A stretch of DNA of 64,000 nucleotides, from NCBI GenBank assembly GCA_963932465.1, contig OZ010800.1:92210307-92274306 (forward strand), in the 5' to 3' direction. This document shows, piece after piece, positions 45,005 to 56,207 of the stretch; position 1 is the stretch's first letter, and every line of letters starts with the position of its first letter. Both the position numbers and the translations under genes were made by a program. The DNA comes from Maratus speciosus (lineage: Eukaryota; Arthropoda; Arachnida; Araneae; Salticidae). The notes under the pieces are model-generated. The model was not told the DNA's origin. It saw only the letters and a program-made list of their open reading frames with translations, and ran no database searches.

Positions 45005-45240
45005 TCATGACAAGTGCACAAAATGTGACTCATTAGCCATGATGCATGCTTCAAATCGTCGCAGCATGGAATTGCGAACACGTTACAAATGGCCAAGAGT
45101 CTCACGGACACGTGCCGCCGCTTCAGCAATTCGTGTCATGAGGACCATGGCCGATGAAACGGGTGTCTCGTACACCAGAAACATAAGATAACTGCAGAGG
45201 TAGAAAAACAGGGATTTATGTCCGGTGATTACGGTGGCCA
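45005..45240 (-). pseudogene. Mariner/IS630-type transposase C-terminus, left arm
   Basis: On the minus strand the frame begins WPP-stop-SPDINP (the catalytic-Asp-containing WPPxSPDxNP box of this transposase family), passes a frameshift, continues VYETPVSSAMVLMTRIAEAA and VRETLGHL, then after another break NSMLRRFEACIMANESHF, ending TGA at 45005-45007. About 75 codons of the C-terminal end are recognisable; the HTH and the first two catalytic residues are absent. Confidence 0.75.
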
Positions 45241-45257
45241 CGGTATATGTCCGCCTC

Positions 45258-45328
45258 TGGCAATCACGATTCCATGCGGCGCCGTATGCATCACGGCCAA
45301 TGGAGCGCATTTGGAGTACTTGTTATGA
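45258..45328 (+). pseudogene. Mariner/IS630-type transposase C-terminus, right arm
   Basis: On the plus strand SMRRR is followed, after a one-base frameshift, by CITANGAHLEYLL and TGA at 45326-45328. This is the same C-terminal end as the left arm but in opposite orientation, and a shorter piece. Confidence 0.65.
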
Positions 45329-45528
45329 GTTGTAAAATTTTTCGTTTTTATTTTGTATTTCGATTAAGTTTTGTGAAAAATAAAGGTATTTTTACAACCT
45401 TTGTTATCGTTTCTTTGCTTCATGGTCACCATGCAATTGCCCCGTCACGATCGCATTTCCGGCCTCCAGTTCCTATGTAATTTTTGCTTATCATGACCCG
45501 ACACACTGACCTTTTCAACCACCGTGTA

Positions 45529-46965
45529 TATAGTCTAGATAAATTAATTTAATAAATTATGATTTTGATTAAATCTATATACATTACATCGTTTGTGTGG
45601 TTCTTTCACATCTATATGTAAGGAAATATATACAAAATTGCTTTAATTTTGAACAGCTTCTAACACATTGTAAAGTACATTCATCAAATCTTATCAAAAT
45701 GTAAAAATTAACGCATTGCATTTTTATTTACAGCTAAATATTACGCATTCTAGTATAAAATATATGTTTTCTTGAAGTGGATATGCAAATTATTTTTTAA
45801 ATCTGTCGATTCTTTAAGAATGTGACGTTGAATGGATAATTCAGTTATATTTTCTAAAGCAGTATTTATAATTTTCTTCAATATATGGTAATGCTAATTC
45901 ATAGATATTAAACAATATTATGAATGTTACTTAAACACGATGAAAACAAAGTCAAATTTAATAAAGCAGAAATTTCAGCATATAGCTACAGTTATTAATT
46001 AACCTGAAGTTTTAAATCTATATTCAAAATATTTAGCATAATGCGAGCTATATTCTGCATTTCTAAATTCGGTTCCTACAGTCTGTTTCAAAAGTTTAGG
46101 CACATACTAAAGTATGATAATAAAATTCGAAAGAAAATTATATTAATTAACTGCGCAATAAATAATCAAAATGTAATTAAAAACATATTGGACATATATT
46201 TTAATTGTTTCATCAGAATTATTATTTAAAAAATACGCCTTCTTACATTTTTGTTAAAAATCCACACTCTCAAATGTTCTAAAAACTTTAACAAATGCTG
46301 AATTAGTTTCAACAAGCCAACCGCTGATTTCAACAAACCAACCGCTCCGAACAACGAACAGATTTTTGTAATTGCTTGATTTTTTATTTTATATTTGCTT
46401 TATTAAACCATGCATATTAAGGTAATTTCTTTTATAGTTGCCACATGAATATTTGTCCTTAATTCTGTTTTCTCTGGTTTTTTTAAATAATCACATTTTT
46501 TTTTTGTACACACACACATATATATATATATGGAATTGGTGGAATTTGTTGTAGTTGACCTTTAATGATAAATGCTTCTGATTGAACACTCGCTGGTATA
46601 GAAATAATAAGGTTTTAATGGCTTGGGTAAAGCATAAATTCTATTTATAGAGCACATTTACTATGTACCGCGTTTAGGGGAATGAGGGGGGGGGGGGTTC
46701 TTACGGCAATCTATCGGAATTCAATATACTCTGGCGCGCTCTCGGATCGGAGCCTGACTAGATACGTCCTACCACATCAGTCCGTCCAACAACACTGCAG
46801 TTACATCGAACCTTCGCTCCCAGGCAGAGGCTCAAAATTACCGACTCATCAGGTTTATTGTCTCTTAGAATTTGCACACTCTGTCAGTTCTCATGGGATT
46901 TAGCTGCATCCTCTTACTGCGGTCAGGATGTGGTTTAGAATGTTTTGGGAACCGCAGGTCACATC

Positions 46966-46998
<33 letters not shown>

Positions 46999-47184
46999 TC
47001 TCGATAATTGAAAAAAATAGCGATTGTAGACCAGTTCAATTCATTTAATCGAAAATCATATGCAAAATATTTTAATTTAAGTTTTTTTAGATAAATTAGA
47101 CATTAAAATATATATATTCTTTGGTGCTAAATTTATCTTAATACAAACTCAACTTTTTGAAAAAATAACAATGTTTATTTTTAT
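45529..47184. other. Gene-free stretch with a GC-richer island
   Basis: Mostly AT-rich. About 46670-46960 is richer in GC, begins with a G-run and is followed by (CA)n(TA)n at about 46966-46999; it may be an old LTR or other repeat, but no terminal motif was confirmed. A 73-codon frame there (46682-46903) has no recognisable domain. A (CA)n/(TA)n run is at about 46508-46531. Confidence 0.5.
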
Positions 47185-47188
47185 TTAA

Positions 47189-47520
47189 AGGGATCTGGGA
47201 CACGTTTTAAAATAATTTTTTTTTTTTATTGTGTTAAAATTCTGAATTTTTTTGTGATGGTTAACATTATCATTTGTAAAGAAAATCATATGATAAAACT
47301 CCTCAGGTTTTTTTTTTTTTTTAATTTTTAAATTAATAATTTATTAAAAAAAGTGGGGTAGTTTAAAATCGTTATAACTCGAAATATTATTTATAGAATT
47401 TATTTTTTTTTTATTTAAATAAACAGAAGTATATAAGTTTTAATTTTGATTCAGCATTTTTAAAAATATTAATTTATAAAAAAATTAAAAATATTTAACG
47501 AAAAAAAAAAGTGTTGCAAC

Positions 47521-47551
<31 letters not shown>

Positions 47552-47922
47552 ACATTTTCAAAAGTAAATATTTTTTTCAAATATGCTGAATCAAAATTAA
47601 AGTAATGCAATTGAAAAATATATGTTCCAAGTTTGAACCCTTCATCTTTAATGGTTCTCGAGTTATAAGAATTTAATTACGAGAAATGGTGAAAAAGCCT
47701 ATCATGAAGAAAAACGCATTTTTACAAGAAGTCGTTTCCATGAGAGTGATTGCTTGAAAGCTAGATTTCGAAGACAAACCAAAACGGAAAAATTAATATT
47801 TTTTGTTCTAATTCAGATAGAAACATTATTTAAATGGCATTCTAAGCAGGAAAAAACCGAGAAATTTTTTATGAATTAAAATGTTTTTGAAAATTTTGAA
47901 GATTTTTGTGTCCCGGACCCCT
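47189..47922. mobile_element. TTAA-flanked palindromic element
   Basis: TTAA at 47185-47188 and 47923-47926 flanks a 734-bp segment whose ends are inverted: AGGGATCTGGGACAC on the left, AGGGGTCCGGGACAC read in from the right. Inner regions are inverted too: TTATAACTCGA (near 47370) with TCGAGTTATAA (near 47658), and GATTCAGCATTTTTAAAAAT (near 47450) with ATGCTGAATCAAAAT (near 47583). There is a ~29-A run near the centre (about 47521-47549) and no coding frame. TTAA duplication is the hallmark of piggyBac-type transposition, but the end sequence is not the usual CCC start, so the superfamily is tentative. Confidence 0.7.
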
Positions 47923-47926
47923 TTAA

Positions 47927-50077
47927 TTACAAGGCCTTTAAAAATTTTCTTTAATTACATTTTTTCTATCTGACTTTAAAGCTCCATACATAAAATGTGC
48001 TGCTTGCGGCTAATCAAAGATAATGCATATATTTTTAATTATTACTTGAATTTTATTTTGCATCTTGATGCATCATTAAAATATTAAACCATAGGTTTCA
48101 AAGTAATTTATTTTATAGTTCCTGCCTAGAATTAAGAGATTTTCCTTTAAGACCCAGCCAAACAGCATTAAAATTATTAGCCGGGGGAAGAAAAAAAAAT
48201 AATAAATTTTATTCGAATATATATGATTAAATCATAATCGTAAAACGAGTCCTGCCACAGAAAGATAATAATCAGTAGACAATTCAGGACGGGACCTCCT
48301 CTCCTTCTTCCCTGACCATGAAAGACAAGTTGACAAGAAATCAGGTAATCCTTTGAATAAGATTGTACTCAACAAAACTGGTTAGTAAAAGTTTAATAAT
48401 TCTGTCAAAATGAATAGTTGTTTAATCCAAGTTTACGAAGATTAATAATTAGTATTTTTGTAAAAACAAAAGAAAAGTCACAGAAGTTTAAAGACTAAAT
48501 TGACATACCAATAACCAATCGGTTTTGCTTTTTATAAAGTCATTTTTGTAAATATTTTTTTTAATAAACTTATTGTTCTCTTAAACTTTTTTTTTTCAAT
48601 TATGTTTTCTGTAGTTATTTTTAAAATTGTTTTATTCCCAGGCAAATTACACTATGTAACACAATTTTTCTCCTTAGAGTGAAAGTGTTTTCTTTTGGTT
48701 GCTTATGTCTCAAACATGAATTATTGTTAACAGAGTTTGCTTTTGTAACTAGAAGTTAGACATGTGTTTGAAGTATGTAATGCAACGTTAGCACATATCA
48801 ACATATCGATATCCGCAGCATGGAAAATAAGTTTGTTGGATAAAATTGTCATTTTCTTAAAATATATGTGGGATTTTATTTTTAGAATTTTACGAATTAA
48901 TGTAATTTGATTTTTTACGATAACATTGGATTTTGAACTTTTTTTTTATTTGCAAAATAAAACATTTGCTTAAAACATTGTAAAAAATGGAATCAAATCA
49001 CAAACTCAAAAAATAAAAAGAAACATATTGCACAAAGAATAAGGAAAGAATAAGTTTTTAAACTATACAAAAAAAATGAATATAGTAGAAAAAAAAACTT
49101 TTAAAACATAAGAATGTTTTTTATGATAAACTAAAATTTAAATATTGAATACATTTTTTTTAATTCTGCTGATTTTTAAATATTGCTTTTCATTAGATGA
49201 AATTAGTGTTTACAAAATATTTATTTTTTTTTTGATTTATTTTTTTATATGTATTTATATCACAATTTTTAAGATTTTATCTTAATTTAATTTAGAATTA
49301 TTAGTACTAAATGGAATAAGAATATTTTTAAAAGTAAGTAACGATATTCCCAATATCTTTTTAATTAAAAATTAATTTGAATAACGATTTATATTTACAT
49401 ATTACTTAAATTAAATATTTCAAATGTTGATGGTAGTCATAAATAAAAGCTTTAATAACTATTGATCATTTTCTTTTTCTTATTCACAAGTAAAAAGAAA
49501 ATAACTACTTAATTTAACTGAATGAGCAAAGCACTCATACTCCCAATGCTGTTATTTCTGTCTGACACAATACTTAGTAAAATATTCTTCTGATAACATT
49601 GACGTTCATTACAGCAGTCGCTGCTATGACTGGCATGATTCCAGTTAAAAAATATTAGACAAATCGCGCAATTGAGGCATAGCTATACATAATAAATGTC
49701 ACAGATTTAAAAGTTTAGGTTGAAAACCGCGCGCACTTATATTCGCGTAGTTTAGAACGCGTCATAATTCGACGAGTGGACTTTGCGCCATAAATTCTGT
49801 TGACCAATCTTTTATTCAATCTTATTGTCAAACGTATTTTCTCCTTAACAGTATATATAAATAATTACGGTATAATATAAAGAATAATAAAGTATGGATA
49901 GAAGAGTTTTAAGAATAAATTTTGAATAACTCGAATTTAAGTTAGCGAAAAGAAATATGAATAACGTGACAAAAGAATGGGATTTAACAGATTTCAATTC
50001 ACTACTCGATTTTAAAACAAAAACTGCGATTTGTAATTATTAGAATTTAGAATTAAGTTTAAATATGCGTTACTTAC
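47927..50077. other. AT-rich stretch, CpG patch near its end
   Basis: No gene supported. About 49724-49790 has an unusual density of CpG for this window (CCGCGCGCAC, TTCGCGTAG, GAACGCGTC). This lies 300 bp beyond the minus-strand donor at 50076 and would be in the first intron of the divergent transcript proposed below. Confidence 0.4.
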
Positions 50078-50332
50078 CCCATTTTCCCATAAATTCAGGC
50101 AGACACTGACAAAAAAGAGCAGTTCAATAAAACGCACAATTTTATTATAATACATAGCACTAATATGGAAGAATATTGTTGAATCATGTTGAATGAACTT
50201 ATGATTTTTCGAATCACATTCATCTTGTCTATTTACAAACACCTCCGAATGCTTCATACGGATTCTTGGCTGTTCTTTGAATAACGACGATTTCTTAATA
50301 GTTAAACAATACAGATATGTCTCTGACACCAA
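50078..50332 (-). other. Candidate first exon, minus strand
   Basis: On the minus strand an ATG at 50332 opens an 85-codon frame (MVSETYLYC...) that runs to GGGAAAATGGG followed by the strong donor GTAAGTA (GT at 50077-50076). A hydrophobic stretch IELLFFVSVCLNLW precedes the donor. The frame, the donor and a CpG-containing upstream segment together suggest a first exon of a divergent host transcript. I do not recognise the peptide. It could equally be a UTR exon or chance. Confidence 0.25.
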
Positions 50333-50339
50333 GCCGAAA

Positions 50340-50545
50340 AGGAATCCTTAGAATCCATAGAATAAAAGACTGCGCGTACTTTGATTTTCACCATTCGAAT
50401 TAAGACTGTTTTCGTTTCGAGAGATCGTACCTGTAGTTGTTGACGTCACCCTTTTTATGTCAATCGTTCCGTTGCCCAGGTGACGAACTTTTCCCCCAAA
50501 CGTGCGTTCGTCCACGGTATATATAAAATTTTTGACTCCAGTTGG
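50340..50545. promoter_or_regulatory. Candidate (bidirectional) promoter
   Basis: Contains a perfect CRE, TGACGTCA (50441-50448), an E-box CAGGTG (about 50478), CpG-containing GAACTTTTCCCCC and CGTGCGTTCGTCCACG, and a TATA box TATATATAAAA (50518-50528). The sequence CTCCAGTTGG at about 50536-50545 could be an initiator for the plus strand, though only ~22 nt from the TATA start. Candidate exons with consensus donors lie on both sides (minus 50332-50078, plus ~50545-50925). This clustering is unusual in the window. Confidence 0.35.
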
Positions 50546-50925
50546 GATTGTCGTATTTATATATGCATATATGTTTAATTAATCAAATAATTCGTTTCAA
50601 TAAAATTTGTGGAAAAGTTAGTAATTTTTATAAACAGATTTTTAAGTTATTGGCTAATCTTTTTTACCATAATAATTATCCTATAAAGTTTTTGAAATAT
50701 TATTTAAAGATAGTTTTAAAAAGTGAGTGGCAACATTGTGGATGGACGGCGTGAGCAACATGTGATGGCATCCTTCCAGAAGATTCTAAATGAAAGCTAC
50801 ATTCTAAAGTCTTGTTTAAAGAACGAATGTGGGTTGATGTATTGAATCGAAGGAAGCATGCAGACTTGGAATTCTAGTTTTTGAAGTTGGATTCGGAAGA
50901 AAAATTAATAGTGCATTGTGAACAG
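50545..50925 (+). other. Candidate first (noncoding) exon, plus strand
   Basis: Starts about 25 nt after the TATA box and ends GTGAACAG directly before GTGAGC (GT at 50926-50927), a near-perfect donor. The second half (50750-50925) is less AT-rich than its surroundings. It holds no long ORF, so it would be mostly 5' UTR. The extent of the transcript is inference. Confidence 0.25.
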
Positions 50926-53189
50926 GTGAGCAACATTATACAGGTATTGCTGTTTTTCATGTTTTTGAAAAGATTTTTATCTTGCAGGTTTGGGAGGGTG
51001 CACGTTAATCTACATTCATACATGTTAATTTGTTTATATTTAAATTGTTAATTTTTAACTAATTTTCTAAAAGATTATTTTATTAAAGATTTTTTTTTAA
51101 TTATGCTTTGTTTACATCATTTATTCATTTTTTTTTTTTTTTTTTTTTTGCTTAATTTTGGTTTATTTTAGCTTTTTTTTAATTTAGTTACTGAAAAGAC
51201 AATAGTTTTTTTCTGTATTGGGTGCAGGTAGGACGTGTGTTCAGAATCCTGCAGATTTTTAGCAGTGGGTGTGAAGCTAGGTTTTATCTGTCCTCCCACT
51301 GAAGAAGAACAGACTTTTTTGCCTTTGTTTTTGTTTTTTGTTTTTTACCAGTCTTTTACTTGTTTTTTAAAAGTTTTTTATAGTTAAATATTGCAGATAT
51401 ACACCTTCTTTTCTGAGTTATGGTGTTTTTGCATTTTAAAGTAATGAAATATATGTTTAATATATATATATACCCTTAACAGTTGAATTCAGGCGTTATT
51501 TAGGTGTGTTTTATTATATATGGTAGTGTGTGCGTTTCATTATTACCTCCTTATCTTATTGGTAGAAACAGGAATACTATATAGTCTTACCATGTGTTTT
51601 AAAACAGTTGTCCTTAATCATACTGTTCGGTCGAATTTTTAAATTTTTACATAGAATTCCAATACCAGCTACCAAAACTGACGCCTAAAATTCTCGACCG
51701 TTTTAAGATAGCTTTCAAGTTTCCGAAAATAGACATTTATATTTTTATTTTTTCATTCAGGGTAGATGTTCATATTTCAAATCACAAGATAAAAAATTAA
51801 AAACAAACTTGCATTTTTTTTATTATTGGAATTTTAATTAGCCATTTGTTTATGCATGATATTTGGATATATTATGTGAATTATCCTATTTCTTTTTCGA
51901 AAGAGTCATCGATGAACTACGGAAATCTCAGAATAATTAATTGTATTCTTAAAAAAGGTTATACGTGGAAAAATGCCCATTTATCAGTTTCCTGTTTATT
52001 ATTATTTCCATTATGTTAACATATGTATATGTTTATTGTTTATGACATGGTTAATGCAGTATTTGTTTTTCTCATCGCAAATTATCTAACTGATCTGCAC
52101 TTTAGTAAGTTTACAAATAAAGTTGTTTTAGAAACACGAACGACATTTATTTTGTTACACTTAATAAAAGTTGAGTTTTTGTAATGCTTGATGAGAAAAT
52201 TTATTTAGGCAGCATAACTTATTTTAATGGTAAATTAAAAGGTAGAAATTAACAATGTCTGCTTGAAGATATTATGAGAACGGCTATAAATTAACTCACT
52301 CCGCTCAATTCTCTTTGTCATTTTAGAAATGCAGTATCCACTAGAAGAAGTTATCTATAAAATGTCAGCTTCTTCCTCGCGTTATTAAAAAATATATACA
52401 GAGAATAAATTAATTTTTTTTAAAACATATGTAAGAAATGATTGCAGTTACTTTAATCCGTCCATCATTTTGATTTAACGTATAGTTGTAAATAAAATAA
52501 AGACACAATAAGTTCTTTTAGGACCCGACTTTTTTTCTTTTAACATACATAGTCGTGATTTTTTATGTTGGCACCGTTTAAGGGTCTGAACGGTTTTATC
52601 TCACTAGTATTCCGATAATTAGCCAAAGAGTGCTGTGAAATTGATTAGCTATACATTTTTACAATCAATATAAAGATTTCCAAGCGTATCCGGATTTTAA
52701 AATCCTACTTTTGCATTTTCGTGGTAAGGAGCGAAAGTATCAAGATGGAAGGCACTTAAATCCAATAGGATTAGGATATTTTCATGGATACCGTGGCTTC
52801 CGGCGACAACAGGGCATGGCCGCAGTTCGAGTGCATCACAATTCTCAAATGAAAAATTTCACTTAGCTCATCACGGTGTTTAGGTATATTTCTTTAGAAA
52901 TACTACATATTACATTCTCCCCTATGTTGAAATTTGTAAAACTATTTTGCAGATCTGCACCGATCATGACTCTAGAATCAGAAACCATCCTCCGTTCAAA
53001 ACTTTAACCATATATGTAGTATCTATATCAATTTTTATGGACACGATAGCTTCTATAATTCTAAACAAATCTCTTCAAAATTTATATATAAAATCAAGGG
53101 GCAGAATATCACGGTCAAGTTCGTTAATGGGAAGAATCAGACAAAGGGGATGAAAATAGGGAGGGTTTTTCTGAAAACAGAAAAAAAAC
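50926..53189. other. AT-rich stretch, possible intron
   Basis: No gene supported. T-runs lie at about 51128-51149. A short GC-richer patch at about 52780-52850 (GGATACCGTGGCTTCCGGCG) contains a 22-codon frame with no domain; it is neither a tRNA nor a recognised repeat. Confidence 0.4.
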
Positions 53190-53690
53190 ATAACTTCTTA
53201 GTTATAATACATATTAAGTCAGCTTAAAGATATTATCACTTTTAAGAAAATGCCCCAAAAATTTATGTATGACAGATTTTTGATATCGTTAAAAATGGGC
53301 TGAAGAGGCCAAAATAAAATAGGCTTTTCAGGAAAAATATCATAAATTCCCCAATTCACAAGATATCAAATCAACATAAATTTATTATAAGTATTTTTGT
53401 TCTTATGTACAACTTTTTTATTGAAGAGTCTTAGATAGGATCAACTCTTATAGCAAATAACTAAATATATAAAATAAATAAAAAAGAAAAAAAGGAGGGG
53501 GGTTGAAGAAGAAAAAAATTCAAAACTTCGTCAATTCGCAAAATAGAAAATCCATTTAAATTTATTATAAATCTACATAATATTATCTACATCTTTTATA
53601 TTGAACAATTTTTGATAGTCACTTACGGCAAAATAAATAAAAATAAATAAATTAATAGTAGGAGTTTGAAGAAAAAATTATCGTACACTG
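53190..53690. repeat. Three diverged ~170-bp tandem units
   Basis: Starts near 53190, 53345 and 53515. Shared landmarks are a CAAAATATC/CAAGATATC phrase, TAAATTTATTATAA, a TATTGAA segment before TTTTTGATAG/AGTCTTAGATAG and a purine-rich block (GGAGGGGGGTTGAAGAAGAAA or GTAGGAGTTTGAAGAAAAAA). Alignment was by eye and divergence is considerable. Confidence 0.5.
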
Positions 53691-53798
53691 TATTAAAAAA
53701 CATGTAATTCTACTGATGCAAAGTTACAGAAATCTGTATACTTACTAAAATGTTATCCGCATATTGTACAAAAAAATGATGTAAATCTACAACACTAA

Positions 53799-53836
53799 CT
53801 TTTGTAAAGCTACAGAAACCTGTAGCTTTACAAAAG
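53799..53836. repeat. Perfect 17-bp-stem hairpin
   Basis: CTTTTGTAAAGCTACAG, a 4-nt AAAC loop, then the exact complement. Nearby imperfect relatives of the stem occur (AAAGTTACAG near 53719). It would form a stable cruciform or RNA hairpin. No T-run of terminator type follows. Confidence 0.85.
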
Positions 53837-55051
53837 AATCTACTAAAATTGCCGTAATTTTACTAAAATTTTATCTGTAACATGGGTTGCATTAACATAA
53901 AAAGTTCTAGGCATCCAAGTTACATAAAAAATTCTAGGCTCCCAGTTCCCTGAAAATTCTTAGTAACTTTAGAGATTTCTTTTACATGATTATATGATGT
54001 ATTAACATGTTTCTGAGAAAAATAGCTGTTACAGAAATATGAAATTAAAAACTCGTCAAAAGCGATTAAAATGTTAATCTGTGTTTATCTCTAATCATGG
54101 TTTAGTTTTTGTTGGGAAATTAGTACTTAAATTCGAAAGCTACCTGTCCCCGTGGGCTGAGCCGCAGGTTTTTTTTCTTTTAAGTTAATTCGAATTTGAG
54201 GTTAGAAGTAATAAATGTCTCACTGAAAAATAATCTTATCAGGAAATTTTTTTGTTTTGAGTATTAGATTTAAAAGTTAGAAAAGATAAACTGGAAATTT
54301 GAATTTTAAATTTGAATTTTGTATTTGAAAAAGATTTTCTGTTCTTATCCTTTCATATACTTATATATATTTATACACACACGCACAACATGAGAGATAT
54401 ATAAAGAAAAAATTAATTTTCGAAATTTTAAGGTCATAAAATTAGCAGTTTTCATGTTTATGAAAATTAAAATTATCTATGCTTTACAAGATATGTTTTT
54501 GCATGCTTCCATTATTTATTCTATTTAAAATTTTAAACAAGGGTTCTTTTAATATCAAATAATTAGTGTCTTACTTTCCATTATCACTCATTCGTAGGAG
54601 AGAACGAGATTTTATCTTCATTTGAAGTAAGTTCTTACATGTTTTAAAGGCACAAATGGGATTTAAAATAACCGCTACAAATATGAATATAAAACCTTAT
54701 TCTCCAAGAAATGTTTCGTTTACAAATGGAAACGTAAAATTTTTAATACATAAAGTATACTAAGTATTCTAATATTTTGTCATTCTTAATCCAGCTTAAA
54801 ATTACCCGGCTGTAAAGAGTTTAATATTCTGCACATATTATAATAGGATGTAGTAGATACATTTAAATAAATAAAAGGGCATAGCTGGCTCTTTAATACG
54901 CACCTCGTATAGAGATATATAACAATCATGTTGTTACATAAATGATTTTCATGAGATAGAATGTTTTTTTAATCTTTAAGATACTAAATATTTCAACATA
55001 ATACTAAACATAAAACATTGTTGTTGAAAAAGAAAGGTATTTGTTTTTAAA
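53837..55051. other. AT-rich stretch holding a repeat terminus
   Basis: At 54129-54180 the sequence AATTCGAAAGCTACC, a GC-rich CCCCGTGGGCTGAGCCGCAGG and a T-run matches, in inverse orientation, the left edge of the 35391-36845 element (poly-A, GC-rich hairpin, GGTAGCTTTC). The remainder shows no gene. Confidence 0.5.
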
Positions 55052-56207
55052 ATTAAAATTACACTATGTGCACATTACTTAAATGATGATAACGTATTTA
55101 AAAAGGTGTTAAATTACTTTAATATCCATAGTACTTTCAACGATATACATAGCCTTCTCTAGAGAATACAAAAATACAAGCGACTTATTTTCAAATATCA
55201 CGTAGTTTGATTCGAAAGGAGTGAAAGTGGAAGTTAATTTTTAGATCCGGAAAACATTGGGAAAATAACAATATGGATATAGAAGGAAGTGGAATATTAC
55301 GTGTTTTATGATTCTTTAAGTAACCTGCACCAAATTCTGGGTATGTTGTAGGATAAAACGTCATTACAAACAATATTTTCTTAGTAATAATTTCTATTGA
55401 TTCACGGATAATTAAATATGATAAATTAATCAACTCACAGAAAAATCAGATGAAGATACAAAAAACTCCCCTGAGTAATAGGAGATATTGCAAACTGAAG
55501 TACATTCCAGGACTTTTCGAAAAACTCAGGCATGCACTTTTTCGCTTTAGAGTAAACTTAGTCGCCACTCCTCCAATAAAATTGAAAGATCTAGTTAGTG
55601 CCAAAATAGACCGGATATCGGAAGATGAAGTTTCTCGAGTATGTGTAATTCCACTGGAAACAGAAAATATTTATTTCGAATACATATGAATGCCTTCTCG
55701 TAAACTTAAAGATCGTATTAAAGAACATTTAAGAGATTTGAAGTACAACCGGCCAACAACAGCTCTGTAACGACTTAAGCATTTATATACAAATTAATTT
55801 CGAAGATACAAAAATTATATGCCCCTTAAAGGATTATCATCATTTAATTATCCGTGAATCAATAGAAATTATTACTAAACAAAATGCTGTTTGTAATGAC
55901 ATTTTATCTTACAACATACCCAGAATTTGGTTCAGTTTGCTTAAAGAATCCTAAAACACGTAATATTCCACTTCCTTCTATATTCATATTTTTATTTTTA
56001 TAAGGATTTCTGGATCTAAAAATTGACTTTCACTTTCACTCCTTTCGACACCAACTACGTGATATTTGAAAATAAGACACTTGTATTTTTGTATTCTCCG
56101 ACGAAGGTTATGTATATGGTTGAAAGTATTAAGGATATTAAAGTATTTAACACATTTTAAAATATTTTTTCATCTTTTAAGTAATTTGCACAAAGTGTAA
56201 TTTTAAG
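55052..56207 (+). mobile_element. Penelope-like element 3' fragment with inverted copy of its own end
   Basis: About 55052-55425 is the reverse complement of about 55832-56207 (roughly 375-bp arms with moderate divergence). The spacer and right arm read on the plus strand as the GIY-YIG end of a Penelope-like element. The left arm, read on the minus strand, repeats the last codons (LIIRESIEIITK, at about 55410-55375) and the 3' UTR. Penelope-like elements are known for tandem or inverted partial copies, and this arrangement fits. The reverse transcriptase is absent, so the copy is 5'-truncated. Confidence 0.75.
55450..55960 (+). pseudogene. Penelope-like GIY-YIG endonuclease region
   Basis: Open frame 55450-55689: LKYIPGLFEKLRHAL (the YxPG-type start of the linker after RT), ATPPIKLKDLVSAKID, then SRVCVIPLETENIYFEYI in the position of the GIY-YIG box. 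A TGA follows at 55687-55689, and the homology continues in frame with RKLKDRIKEHLRDLKYN (the RxxxHxxD-type helix; Arg-Ile-Lys-Glu-His is intact) and TTAL, then IIRESIEIITK and PRIWFSLLKE. The GIY and YIG residues themselves are degenerate (VCVIP, FEYI), and stops are present, so no active nuclease is encoded. The family call rests on motif order. Confidence 0.7.

Larger units (their letters stand above)
44790..45528. mobile_element. Palindromic element built from two mariner-type 3' ends
   Basis: The left end, CAGTGTGGTTCAAAAGGTCA, and the right end, read on the minus strand as CACGGTGGTTGAAAAGGTCA, are inverted and preceded by TATA. The arms stay similar for about 240-290 bp, sharing ATAGGAACTGG, GCAATTGCATNGT and ATAACAAAGG at mirrored positions. 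Each arm contains the end of a transposase gene reading outward. A compound MITE formed from two copies of a mariner/IS630-type element fused head to head explains this. TA-type target duplication is plausible but not exact. Confidence 0.75.

Noticed and set aside
46682..46903. 73-codon frame in the GC-richer island
   Set aside because: No recognisable domain, begins in a G-run translated as glycines, and is likely part of an old repeat.
52780..52850. Possible tRNA gene or tRNA-derived SINE
   Set aside because: GCAGTTCGAGTGC resembles a B box, but no cloverleaf, A box at the right distance or poly(A) tail could be drawn.
53799..53836. Rho-independent-type terminator
   Set aside because: The hairpin is perfect but there is no following T-run and no bacterial gene context.
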